Shown: piece after piece, positions 11,640 through 23,000 of the stretch
How the letters are laid out: the number at the start of each line of letters is the position of its first letter
How positions within the stretch are numbered: position 1 is the first letter of the stretch
NCBI GenBank assembly: GCA_950295325.1
Contig: OX485808.1
Span: forward strand, 36,166,527-36,230,526
DNA from: Polytrichum commune
Taxonomy: Eukaryota; Streptophyta; Polytrichopsida; Polytrichales; Polytrichaceae
DNA: 64,000 nucleotides
Direction of reading: 5' to 3'
The notes under the pieces: generated by a model
Databases searched by the model: none
Told to the model about the DNA's origin: nothing
Seen by the model: only the letters and a program-made list of their open reading frames with translations
Program-made: the position numbers and the translations under genes

Positions 11640-12650
11640 GAAGATGTAGTCCGATCTCTTTCAAGCACGTGTCTTTATGGTGTTTGTCCTTTGATCCTTA
11701 ATGAACCACACAACAATCAAATATAGGTGTTTGACAAAGAAAGATAACCAAATCACACCCACATACCATAAGGTTGATGGCTCTTAAATGATTACTTTTT
11801 CGATTAGCCCACTTCTCCTAGGATATGAAACACGCAATTAGTATGAGACGGACAGCTCATGGGGTGAGTTTTTCATACCATGTACAAACTAATGTGAGTA
11901 TAAGAAGAGATATTACTCGAGGCTTTAGCGTACAATATACATAAGGGAGAGGCATTGTTTTTCTCTTATATGTACATTTATGAAGGCTATCAAGAATTTG
12001 TAGTAAAGGTAGGTGTACAAAAGGGGCCCTTAATGTTTAGAGGAAAATTTGAAAATGGAAGTGTTAATTTTGTTCAATTTATGATTATCATCCAAATGAC
12101 ATGTGTTTGAAGGTTTAATAATTATGAATTACGTCCTATGGATGAAAATTTGTACAATGACTTTCTCATTGGAAAGTGAAAGTGGATTATATGTGTAATA
12201 ATTGCCTTTTATTTTCATAATTTATATTTTGTGTATGTGGTGGAGACATTTATCACATTAAAATGAATAGCTTAGTATAAACACATGAGTCCCTTTTGTA
12301 ACCTACCCTTAGTACATATACATTTCTTTTCTCTATAAATTTCTCACACATAGGCAATTTCATTTCATAATCACCACACACCTCATTTAGGTTTCCAATG
12401 AAGCGTCCACCCCGCATGGTGGTTAGCAAATCAAAATTAAGGCCACAACCACTTTCCTCATAATTCCGGAGCTTAAATTGTTAATATGTTTGTCTTCATT
12501 GTCAAAACGAGGATTTATTATGCTTGTCAGATGGTTAAATCTAGGATAATTCTCATATTTTGAACATGCAATTCGATCTTTTTAAAACACATATCTTTTT
12601 GATACATGTTCTATGAACCACACCAACGTATGCATGCCATCTAAGCACAT
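11640..12650 (-). repeat. R1 fragments, reverse orientation, interrupted
   Basis: 11640-11760 matches one R1 end (AGTCCGATCTCTTTCAAGCA, ACACAACAATCAAATATAGG). 11760-11870 and 12410-12640 match the other end and middle of R1. About 540 bp of unrelated AT-rich sequence separates the last two. The pattern suggests one R1 copy split by an insertion beside a second fragment. Confidence 0.55.
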
Positions 12651-13790
12651 CACAATAAACCCACAAATTATCAACAAGTTGCAACTATGAGCCTATTGTA
12701 TTCATCGAGTTACTCACTTATTTTAATGGAAACCCTAGCTCCCCACACCCCTTTATATTTTCCTAGGGACGGTCACAAACCAAGCTGCGAAACCCCATTG
12801 AAGCCCCAAAGCGGCTATCCAATAGAAGAAAGTAGAGATCACAAGACAAATTGCCCAAATTCATTAACACATTAAGCCCTCCCCTCAAGAGGCAATACGG
12901 AAAGGCACCAATTCCCCTTCCCTCCCTAACATGTCCCTCAACACAACCCATTAAACAAAACTCCAAATATGTTGCTTTATGGAAGGGAGGTCATTGGCAA
13001 GTTTAGGGTTTAGGGTGTGGGCATCTTTCCATGCTTTTGAGCACTAATTTCGCAAGCGACTTTCCAAGACTCATGAACCTACATACATCCACAAAGTGTC
13101 GCCCATGTTACTCCACTCAACCACATTACTTCAAGGTGCTTTCCCAAATTCTCAAGAGAAATACTTCTAAGCATAAATGATTTTAGCCATGTCAATAACC
13201 TACATCATAGTATCCTTGGTAAGTACACTTGAAGGGCATGTGAAGAAGCCTCACATAAATCCAAACCCAAACCCGTCTACTTATAAAGTATTAAAAGAAA
13301 CATGGCCCAAATCTTAAAATGCCAAGGCTATTTTCATGAATCCTCCGGACATATTTGAAGAAGGGTTCTCATATACCCTCGATTATGGATAAGAAGAACT
13401 ACATAACATTATTAAGCAACTACATGATGGTTCCTTCCAAAGAAAGAGGTTGCAATTGAAAACTATTATAATATACGATTGCTTGTCGAAGAATTCGCAT
13501 ATACAACTTGGGTGCCCCCCATAAACATAGAATCTTGTGGTTAAAGAACAATATTGCTCATGTGATACATGGTCCCAAGGAGTTGTGGAATGTTACGAAA
13601 TTGTTCTCGTATGCCTTTGACCTCTAAAATCCATATTCCCTACATGTATATGAACCAATGCAACTTCAACCAACTTCATGATACACTTGTCATACCTTCA
13701 AGTCTAAGGAAGACACCCCTTACTCTAATTGGGACACCTGTATTTGAGCACCACTATGTGGTTTGGCATGGCTTGAATATAATAGATTGG
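12651..13790. other. Spacer, no gene recognised
   Basis: No coding signal. There are short frames only, two TTTAGGG units near 13003, and no clear terminal repeats. Confidence 0.4.
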
Positions 13791-13794
13791 ACAA

Positions 13795-14045
13795 CATGCT
13801 CAGAATACAATTCCCGTTCTAAGCTCAATAGTTAACATGATTGAGGGGTATCTACACAACCATTTAACGAGCACGAGAATCTTCACTTTGATTATGAATA
13901 AGATGTCCATACGAGCTCCATAAATTATGAGGAAAATGGCTACAAAATATATTTAGATATATTAAATATCGCTTACTAATTGAGTGTTTCATATCATAGG
14001 ATAAGTGGGGAAGTCGGAAAAAGTAACTTCTAAGACCCAACTACC
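13795..14045 (+). repeat. R1 dispersed repeat upstream of the plastid-protein gene
   Basis: Contains GAGCACGAGAATCTTCACTT, AAATTATGAGGAAAATGGC, CATATCATAGGATAAGTGGG and the end TAAGACCCAACTACC. It ends about 160 bp before the TATA box of the next gene, so it may mark the edge of that promoter. Confidence 0.75.
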
Positions 14046-14147
14046 GTGTATATTTTCACACTCGCTCCTGCCGTATACTGGTTCCAACCGGATCCGTCCG
14101 GGTATAGAAAACGACGACACTCTCCTGATACCCGTCGGATATATGAA

Positions 14148-14176
14148 GATAACCGACCTATTCTACTCCGGATAAG
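14148..14176 (+). promoter_or_regulatory. Two GATA/I-box motifs upstream of the plastid-protein gene
   Basis: GATAA lies at 14148-14152 and GATAAG at 14171-14176, 30-60 bp upstream of the TATA box. I-box motifs of this type are known in light-regulated plant promoters. Light control is inferred, and fits a plastid-targeted product. Confidence 0.45.
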
Positions 14177-14204
14177 TGCCTAGAGATACCCAGCCCACAG
14201 AGGG

Positions 14205-14211
14205 TATAAAA
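14205..14211 (+). promoter_or_regulatory. TATA box
   Basis: TATAAAA set in a GC-rich context (GGG..CCGGG), 82 bp upstream of the ATG at 14293. The spacing leaves room for a 5' untranslated leader of about 50 bases. Confidence 0.7.
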
Positions 14212-14292
14212 CCGGGTATCTTGCGATTCCCATCCCTTCTGCACCGGGAAGCTTATCCAGCATTCCACTTCGTCGCAACGAAGCACGCAGCT

Positions 14293-15864
14293 ATGGCGAC
14301 CTCGCGCCTCTGCTGCTCTTCCTCCTCCTCCTCCTCGCTACTCATCCCCCGAGCCTCCTCTTCCCACTCACACCGCCCTGCGGCCTCCTCCTTCGTCAGG
14401 CTTCCATCTCTTTCCAATGGAATTCACCGTTTCGGGGGCAGGACGACGACGCCGCTGCACATCGCCCATGCCAAAATTACCAAGGGGCCAGAGCGCAAGG
14501 GCGTCACAACCTCAGCTCCCGAGCCAGAGATGACGCCCGAGGAGAAGAAGGCGTATGACGAGGTGTCGGCGAAATTGGAAGGCATCAACACCGATTTCTG
14601 GGAAGGCCCGCAGTTCAATGCCCTGGGGTTCACTATCCAGTACCTGTGGGTGTTCGGAATTGTTGTCTCGGTGAGTGAGCTGAGAAAATCAATCCCTTCT
14701 TGATCCTTGTGGCTTGCTTGATGCGAATCTCTTACAGTGTGGAGTTGAGGTGAGGTTTGCACCTGCCATTTTCGATTTGAAAATGTTCTGCCTGAATTGT
14801 TGACCCAGAAGTAGGGGAGAAGAGTCGAACCACTGTCTTTTTGTCACATGAATGTCTGTGGTGTACCAAGGGTTTCGTGATTTGTGAAGTTTTTATATCG
14901 TGAGGTTCGTAGATAGCGGTGTTGTTGTTGCTAAATTGGTTCGTAAATCAGTAAACCGGTGGTATGAGCTTCTTTATTAGTGAACCGTTGCTTAGGGCTT
15001 TCCCGCATGAGGAAGAGCAGAAGAGCACAGCGGGGGGTTATTGCTCCGTTGCTTATGGTGTAGAGCGAATTTTGCACCTGCCATTTGAATTTGAAAATAT
15101 TCGGCCCGAATTTTTGGTTCAGAAGCAGAGGAGAAGAGATGAAGCACCGTTCTCTGTAACTCGGATGTCTGTAATGAACTAAGGTTTTCGTGATGTGTAA
15201 AGTTCCATTATCGTCAGGGTCGTGGATGGCGGCGGTGTTGTTGCATTAGTTTATAAAACAGTAGACTTGTGGTATGAGCTTCTTTAGAGTGCTTAGGGCT
15301 CGGAAAAAGGTCTCTTTGAAATCTTCGCTGTTTTTACATGTGTGAATTCATCGGTTATCTCTATATGAGAAGAGGTGAAGAACATAACGGGGGTTCATTG
15401 AAGTTGGACACCGAAGAGCACCTTTAAGTATGTGAGATTTGTTTGTGGCTTGTGGAGAATTGCTTCTGGTGTAGAGTGAGGTTTCTACCTACCAATTGAA
15501 AAACATTCTGCCTGGATTCTTGATTTAGTAGCAGAAGTGTTTCGAAGTGAACCTTTTTGACATCACTCAGGCATGGTTCTTGCATATCTTGAAGGAGAAG
15601 AGACATGCTTATACCTCTGCATTTTGCCACAATTGAGAGGCGTAATTTGCTTCTTGACACAGGCCTCGTCTAATACATTCTGAATTTGGTATGCAGATCG
15701 TAGCATGTGTCGTGGCTGTGCGAACGTATAATTACGGAGCTACGGACTTTAAAAACACCGAAGTGTTCAAAGAGGCATTGGAAACTCAAGCGGGTGACTT
15801 TATCGATGATTCCAGTGAGCCTTCGGTGTTCGACGAGTCAAGTAAGGCGGCACCTGAACCTTAA
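14293..15864 (+). CDS. Plastid-targeted single-pass membrane protein, function unknown
   Basis: Two exons, 14293-14670 and 15697-15864, are joined at a GT-AG intron in phase 0 and encode 181 aa. The first 50 or so residues are rich in Ser, Arg and hydroxylated residues with almost no acidic ones (MATSRLCCSSSSSSSLL..), a typical chloroplast transit peptide. An acidic soluble stretch follows (MTPEEKKAYDEV, then FWEGPQFNALGF), then a hydrophobic segment at about 113-134 that the intron splits, then a basic turn (RTYNYGATDF) and an acidic C-terminal tail. This predicts one thylakoid or envelope membrane helix. I believe it belongs to a conserved family of small plastid proteins but cannot name it. 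An in-frame ATG 39 codons upstream lies before or within the leader and is not preferred, because the transit peptide starts best at 14293. Confidence 0.85.
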
Positions 15865-16504
15865 AATGAGCGGGAGAAGAAGAGTGCGTTGGGTGAGTGC
15901 TAGGGTTTAGGGGTTTTTAACAGTTTAGGTTATTCTGTAACTGGACAACTATTTTCAATGATTTCTTATATTGCTACACAATTTTACTTACACGGGACAT
16001 ATATAGATCTTGTAGGCTAGAAAAATGAGGATGAGAAACTTTCAGAAATGTATCAACATTTTATTTGTGTGAGCTTGCAACATGCAAAGCTGTTTTCTCT
16101 GGCACTTAAAAGGCTGTGAATATAGCAAAAGTTTTTGAGATCACAATCCGGGATGCAAGGTAATTTGTATGTGATGTACGTCTCAAAAATAGCGTGCTTT
16201 CTTGATGAATACATGAAGGTCATGAAACTTTTGTTTGTTGTTTGTTGTTCGTTTCTTACTTCAGGGTTTTGTCTTATTTCTCCTGGTTTCGCTGTGATGA
16301 AATTGAGGTCTTAGTACACATGCTATACAAAAATTTGCTCGACTCTTCTCGTCACCCTGGAGATCAGTGGCAGAAACTTAAGACAAGGATCCACTGTCAG
16401 ATGTCTATTGCTTTGTATGTGTTTTGTTTTCTATTCCATTCAAGCTTCTGATATCTCTCTTTTAGATTACCTTGTATTGAGTATGAAACCTTAAAAGCTT
16501 TTGC
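15865..16504. other. Spacer including the 3' region of the plastid-protein gene
   Basis: Presumably the 3' untranslated region and spacer. No second gene is recognised. Confidence 0.4.
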
Positions 16505-16507
16505 TTA

Positions 16508-16844
16508 GGCCCACTTTACACTAGGAGTACTTTACACTAGGAGTGGAGGCCAAGGGCCGAGGGAAATCTCGCGATCCTATTGGTTGAGAGCTTAAGGCCA
16601 ACCGAAAGAGCTTTAGACTAGGAGTCAAGGCCAACAATTAATTGAATATCTTAATCTATAAAATGTTGGCCTTGAGATGGCCCCCAAGGCACAAAAGGAA
16701 CCCTCATGGATTGGGGGGCCAACAAAGGGCCTTGTGGCCAACGAGTACACAAACTTGAGGCCGGCTCAAGCTTCAAAAGAACTCAAATTTTGGTTAAGTT
16801 GGCCCCAAGATTTCACGGCCTTGACTCCTAGTGTGAAGCAGCCC
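16508..16844. mobile_element. PIF/Harbinger-like MITE with TTA duplication
   Basis: 337-bp element flanked by TTA (16505-16507 and 16845-16847). The left end is GGCCCACTTTACACTAGGAG and the right end, reversed, GGGCTGCTTCACACTAGGAG. The left terminus contains a short local duplication of TTTACACTAGGAGT. A chance 107-codon frame starts inside it. Confidence 0.8.
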
Positions 16845-17358
16845 TTAGTTGTCTCTCTTGATTCTTATGTTGTGGTTTACTGGTTATCTTCATATGCAAT
16901 AAGTATTATCTTAACCTCGATACAAAACAAGGGTATTTATCTCACCTTGCTCTTCTACTACACCATGGGTATTTGTGGCCCTTTTATTATGTTCAACTGA
17001 TTGCTGAGACAAACATTCCTGCTGTCATGAAGTGCCAACTCCTGACATTATCCAATGAACTCCCTTTCTGAGGTTCGTGCACCTAAAAGTTCTTCCGAGG
17101 TATTCCGACTTATTCCTGCAATCTATCACATTGCATTTAAAATATACCTATGCAATTCATGCTCGTTTTTTCACCCACTCCTTATCAGATATTACACCGA
17201 CCCAATATCTGAGAGGATGCCAATGTTGTCCATCTGATGATACACAAATTCTAGAGGACTACTCCTCAGTATATGCTATCTCCTATTAACTAATAGCTGA
17301 TGCACGAATGAGAAGTGGTGATGCATGACTCCATAAACATGACCATGAGAAAATTGGG

Positions 17359-17879
17359 GTACTGCCCCCTCCCCACCTGACTTTAGTTTAGCCTAAAAAC
17401 CCGGCATTCACACCATCAACATTATCCAGTGCCGAGACTAGTTGGCAGATGATGTGGCATGGTTTAAAAGTGGAGGTTTTAAGCCTCAAGCGCTGACCCT
17501 CCCATTGGTACTTCGATATGAGGCAAGAATGCAGGACCTTTAAAAGTGTCGCCTCCCACCCTTGTGATTGGCTGCTTTTTAGTCTTAGCTATGAGGGCAC
17601 GAGGAGCTGCATTAACAAAAACCGATGGTAAGATAGATGAGTAGTAAGGGATTTGGGGATGGGACAAAAACTATCCAACATTCATTGCTTGGTAGATAAA
17701 ACCGTGAACACGTGTGAAAACTATTTATCTAAAAACCTACTAAAAAATCTCCGGAGCAAGTTCTTGTAGGTGCATTGGGATAGTTGGATGCCTCCCCTAT
17801 AACTGAGGGAGCTTTACCCGGATTTTAGAAAAGACTTTGGTTATTTGGTAAAGTCAGGTGGGGAGGGGGCATAAGTTAC
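17359..17879. mobile_element. Inverted-repeat element with C-rich ends
   Basis: The left end contains GCCCCCTCCCCACCTGACTT and the right end carries its reverse complement near 17851-17871. The arms are about 27 bp and the element about 520 bp. The interior has no coding signal. I could not settle the target duplication, so the superfamily is open. Confidence 0.65.
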
Positions 17880-17904
17880 TCAGAAAATGCAAACAAAAAA
17901 CTCT

Positions 17905-18045
17905 ACTTAAGTGCTCATTCACTTTGACAATAAATAGGAAAATTCATATGAGCTCCATACACCATGAGGCACAGGACTCCGGGTGTGATTTGGATTTTTT
18001 TAAGTATCTATCCTAAGAGGAGCGAATCCAGAGAAAAAAAAATCC
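17905..18045 (+). repeat. Decayed R1 fragment
   Basis: Shows the family words GTGCTCATTCACTTTGACAA, TTCATATGAGCTCCATA and CTATCCTAAGAGGAGCG with many changes. It ends about 90 bp from the tRNA gene. Confidence 0.6.
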
Positions 18046-18133
18046 AAACTAACACATGTCTGTCTAGCTTAGGAATCATTACTTGGGGCTTCAAAACAAA
18101 TATGTATTTCTCTCAACTTCGACAGATAAAAGT

Positions 18134-18137
18134 AAAA
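18134..18137 (-). terminator. Pol III terminator of tRNA-Ile
   Basis: TTTT on the minus strand begins one base past the base after the discriminator, and a second TTTT run follows. Confidence 0.8.
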
Positions 18138-18138
18138 G

Positions 18139-18212
18139 TGCCCTGTACAGGTTTCGAACCTGTGACCTTCGCGTTATTAGCACGACGCTCTAACCAACTG
18201 AGCTAACAAGGC
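18139..18212 (-). tRNA. tRNA-Ile (anticodon AAU)
   Basis: 74-nt cloverleaf. The acceptor stem GCCTTGT pairs with ACAGGGC (one G-U). The D-arm sequence is GCTCAGTTGGTTAGAGC, the anticodon loop is in GTGCTAATAACGC with AAT, and the T arm is ACAGGTTCGAAACCTGT. The A and B boxes are therefore intact. No intron and no encoded CCA, as normal for a nuclear gene. A TTTT run directly downstream on the same strand (18134-18137) would end Pol III transcription. Confidence 0.97.
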
Positions 18213-20003
18213 GAGTCCACCGGTGCTGCACCGGCAGACTAGGTGAGCCTGTAAGCACAAGAACTCGGATGACTTCGTAGCCCCCGCCAGAGTTTATGTA
18301 CATTATAAACCTCACTAAAGCACTTGAATTCCAGATCAGAAAAGCGTTGCCAAGAAGCTACGAAGATGGACATCGGAGCCATCGATTTGAGTCCACAACT
18401 TAACCCAATGTCAAACCATTCACTCATTCAAGTACTCGGTGCAACCAAAAATTCAAAACCCTAAACGAAATTCGCACTTTTGAGGTCCACCTCATACATC
18501 AAACGCAACTCGCCTTCCTTTGCCAACTATGGCAGTGCAGCACCACACAACCATACTTAACTTACTTAAAAGAGTCGCGAATTTCAAGCTTCTGCAATTT
18601 GTAACCCGGGAGTAGTGATGATGATGATAGCAACGTACATACCTGACTTACCTGACTTATAAACCCTAAACCCTCTTGATCATCAACCATGACAGAAAGT
18701 GGGAGAAGAGACATTGTTCGGAGCCTCCCTTGAGCATCTTCACCTGCTTGCAGCTTTAAGAATCATGTAAGTTTTGAAGATGCTGCCCCTCCATGCCCAC
18801 AAGTTGTAAGAAAATCCAAACAACCCACGTAAGAATTATTTGGAGAGAGCGAGAGAGCGAGAGAGAGAGAGAGATACGACCTCCTGGGGTAGTAGGAGAA
18901 ACTTAATGTGATAAAAACACCTACACCGGAAGAAGCCACTGTAGCTGGCCGAATATCCACTGCGATGCGGACACGTCATCGGAACAAAACCCCTCATTCC
19001 AAGTTTCTAAGAATGGCAGGACTTGTTGCCGCCGAGCATCCCTTATTATTATTGTATCCTATCACCGTTTCCTTCAACACCATCATCAATACCATCATCA
19101 ACATCATCTTTTCGTATGATTTGTGCCTAATTTTCATCTCCGAGTACTTATAGGTTGCACCTCCAGTTATTTAACCGCCTTCTTCCGATTTCTGCATGCT
19201 TGGAAGGAGAAGCAGGTTGAGGGGAGGAGTGGTTGATGATCATCACGAGTCGATTGACGGAGCGGCACATTCAACTCGTCATGTAGTTGCTTATGCTGCA
19301 CTGCCTCCTCACCCTCCAACCTCCGAGAAAAAGAGGTATTTATGTATATTTTATTGTTATTTCTTTTTGTATCATTGGGTTATGAAATTTTTTATCCTCG
19401 TAATTTTTTTGGAGGGTTCTGTCTTTCCTTCCTTCCTTCACTCACTTGCACTAAGTTAAGGTAGCTCCGAGGGTCTCAGATTTTGGTGGTGTCCGATGAG
19501 GTCGAAGATCATCGACAGGTTGTAGAGTTTTGTGGATTAGGGTTATGGGCAGATCCTTAACCTGAAAAACTTTCCGAAGTAGTTCGAAGTAGTTTGAAGT
19601 AGTTCGAAGCAGTGCAGGGGAATGTGAAGTGAGCATGCACATTAGGGTCGTGTACCGCGACGATTTTATTTTATTTTATTTTACATTTTCTGTTGCAAGA
19701 ATCTGTGGAGCAGTGGTTGATCTTGTGAGGTGGATTTTTTTATTTCGAAATGGGACAGAGGAGGGACAGTTCAGGGAGTATGAGGCAAGTACATTAGGGT
19801 AGGGTCTACGGATTTTTGTGAATTTTTTGGCCTGTTGCAAGAAAGAATCTGTGGACGGAGGGAGGGAGCAATGAATGGTTGATGATGTTGTGGGGGTTGG
19901 ATCTTATTATTATTAATACAAAATGATTGGGACAGTTGAAAATCGTGACACTTTTGGGATGTTGAAGATGTGTGTGGATATGAAGGTAAGCGGAGGAGGG
20001 GGG
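18213..20003. other. Spacer between the tRNA gene and PIG-A
   Basis: No confident gene. It contains a GA microsatellite at about 18843-18877 and likely the PIG-A promoter and leader. Several ATG-started frames of 60-88 codons overlap one another on both strands without motifs. A 5' untranslated exon of PIG-A could lie here but cannot be fixed by eye. Confidence 0.4.
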
Positions 20004-20015
20004 ATGTTGGTGGGG

Positions 20016-23000
20016 ATGGAGGGCGAGGAGGAGAACAGCGCCTATGGACGCCACCGGGTTCTCATGGTGTCCGATTTCTTCTACCCTAATTTCGGTGGCG
20101 TCGAAAATCACATCTACTATCTCTCACAATGTCTTCTGCAGCGTGGCCACAAGGTGAGAAAGAGCCCTCTTTTCTTGGTTCTTCTACAAGGTCTCTGGAT
20201 ATTGACACAGGGGAGAATAAACAAAAATAGATAAGTAGAGCACAGTTTTCAGGACGGAAACCCGTTTGGTGTTGATATACACAAATCCATCTTTCCATAT
20301 TAAACCCTTGGAGGTGGGTTGAGTTTTGTTTGTTTACCCTTCCCTGAAACACCTGGAATTTGCCTCATTACGGTTGTTGTGCATTCAAATAGCAAAAAAT
20401 TGAAATCTTCACAACCCAATACGCATCATAAATGTTGGGTTTAGATTTTAAATAGTGTTGAGGCTCTCTCTGCATGTCTGCTTCATAGCTCTCTCTCTCA
20501 CTCTCTCCCTCTCTCCCTCTCTCCCTCTCTAGGAACAAACGTCTGTCAAGTCTGCTCCTGCAGAATCTTGTATTGGCACAACATTCAAGTCTTTGCTGAT
20601 TTTTTAATTTTCAATGTTTAGTATCCTCCACCGGATATGCTCTATGAGAATGGAGGATTCAAATCGTTAAAAAAATATCTCTACAATATGTATCACAAAT
20701 GTTGGGTTTATTATTTTTTGCCCGTCAAGTCTGCTTCTTCAGAATCTTGTATGAACAACATTTGAGTCTTTGCATTAATAATATCTCAGGGTTTAGTATC
20801 CTGCACTGAATATGATGTCTGAGAATGGAGGGAAATTGTCAAAATAAAGTCTGTACAATACCCATCATAAATGTTGTGGTCAGAATTTTTAAGCAGTGTT
20901 GAGGCTCCTCGGATGTCTGCATCATAGCTCTCTCTCCTTATAAGAACAAAGGCCTGCAAAGTGTGCTTCTTCAGAATCTTGGTATTTACAACATTTGAGT
21001 CTTTTCCACTATATGATATCTCAGAGTTTAGTATCCTAAACCAGAAATATGCTGTCTGAGAAATGGAGGATTCGTTGTCCAATGATGTTGTGAGATGTGG
21101 ATTTCTGGCAGAAAGGAAGCTGATTTTGTCTTTACTTTCTCCATGATGGATAGTTTGGATTGTAACCTAGAGGTTTTTCCATATTGCCCTCTCTTGACTA
21201 TCCTCTGTTGTTGTTGTTGATGATGGTTATAGTTTACTTTCTTTGGCTTTATTTTTGAGGGATAAGGAGGGCGAAGGTGCTTTGATGAAAACCACAACCA
21301 GAATCACTCTTCTACCTTGTTCAATTACAATACAAGGTGTAGTTGGAAGTGGTTGCAATGGTTGTAATTTAATTTTTTTGGTTCTATGTTATTTGTAGTT
21401 ACTATGTGTCATCGGGAGAGAATGTTAAGGCCAAAGCATGGGAAAAGATTTGTAGAAAGCAATAACCCACTCTCAGACAAGCTTTGCACTAGAATTCATA
21501 AATTGTTTGACTACACTCCAAGGATTGCACCAAAAGGAGGGACAACAGTCAAGTCCAAAGCCACTTCTCAATTACACAGTAGTAATATGTAAAATTTAAT
21601 AATTGTAGTTGTGGTTGAAAGTGGGCCTGAACCACAACCATAATGACTTGTGTAATTGTGTGTAAACATTTTCTTCATCCATATTTTTTGGTTCATTTTT
21701 GACATCCAGGTGATAGTGGCAACCCACGCGTATGGGCGGAGGAGCGGTGTGCGCTACATGACTAATGGTTTGAAAGTATACTACATCCCTCGCCTCCCTT
21801 TTATACAACAAAATGTTCTTCCCACTCTCTCTGGCTCCCTTCCAATCCTTCGAACGATTTTTGTGCGAGAAGGCATAACTTTGGTTCATGGCCACCAAGC
21901 ATTTTCAACATTGTGTCATGAAGCTCTCCTGCATGCGCGAACCATGGGACTTCGAGTTGTCTTTACAGATCATTCTTTATATGGCTTTGCGGACCTTGGG
22001 AGTATCCATATGAATAAGGTAATCATCAGTATTGTCCAATAACTTGTTTCTAAATGCCATGTAAAGCCTTGGATTGCATTAGAACAAACTTGACTACCTT
22101 CTAGATTGAGCTCATGCTTGAGTTTCAACATACTAATATTAGAGTTATCCTTAAACTCAACAGGACTTTTGGTTGGAATTCAGTTGTTTTGAATACTACA
22201 CTATTCATTTCAGTAAATTTTTGGTGCATGCTTGGAGTTAGTGCAGAGGTTTGAATGAAGAACATTCTATATCAGGTCATTGAGGTGAAATTCATTTTGG
22301 CATGCCAAGAGGTGCCAAATTGAGTTCAGCCCTCAATGAACCAAAATAGGTTGCTCTTTATTTGAATTCAAAGACTACCTACAAGCATGCATCACAAGTG
22401 GAAAGAAATTATTGATTTTGTATGAGAAACAACTAAGGGGAAAACATACGGGACCAACTCCCGACGAATAGTTCTATTGAGTTAAAGGATAACTCCATTC
22501 TGGAGCCAGTTTTATTAATTTAGGGCTATATCAGAGATATGGACACCAGTATAGAATTTGAGGAAGGGGACTTTCTACAAAGCTCACATGTAAGTTTTGT
22601 ACCATGAATACATTAATAGGTTGGCATAATGTACTCATTACCATGTCTGAAGCTACTTTGAACTGCATGTGTAGTAGGAAAAAGTATCTGAGTGATGGTC
22701 CATGTTATTATTATTTTTGAGCACAGTATCAGGTTGTTGTTATACCAACCCCAACGGATGTGGTTACAGGTCCTTCAATTTACGCTTGCAGATGTTCATC
22801 AAGCTATTTGTGTCTCCCACACGAGTAAAGAAAATACAGTGCTTCGTTCTGGGCTCAATCCAGAAAAAGTTTTCGTAATCCCCAATGCTGTGGACACCGC
22901 CATGTTCCGACCTGATCCTGGGGCACGGCCTAGTGGAACCGACCAGGTCATAATTGTTGTTATCAGCCGGCTTGTGTATCGAAAGGGTGCTGATTTGCTC

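Noticed and set aside
13000-13017. Interstitial telomere array
   Set aside because: Only two TTTAGGG units; too short to be meaningful.
19923-20015. Longer PIG-A N-terminus starting at 19923
   Set aside because: The added residues do not resemble the family, and the start at 20016 gives the usual length. 20004 remains possible.
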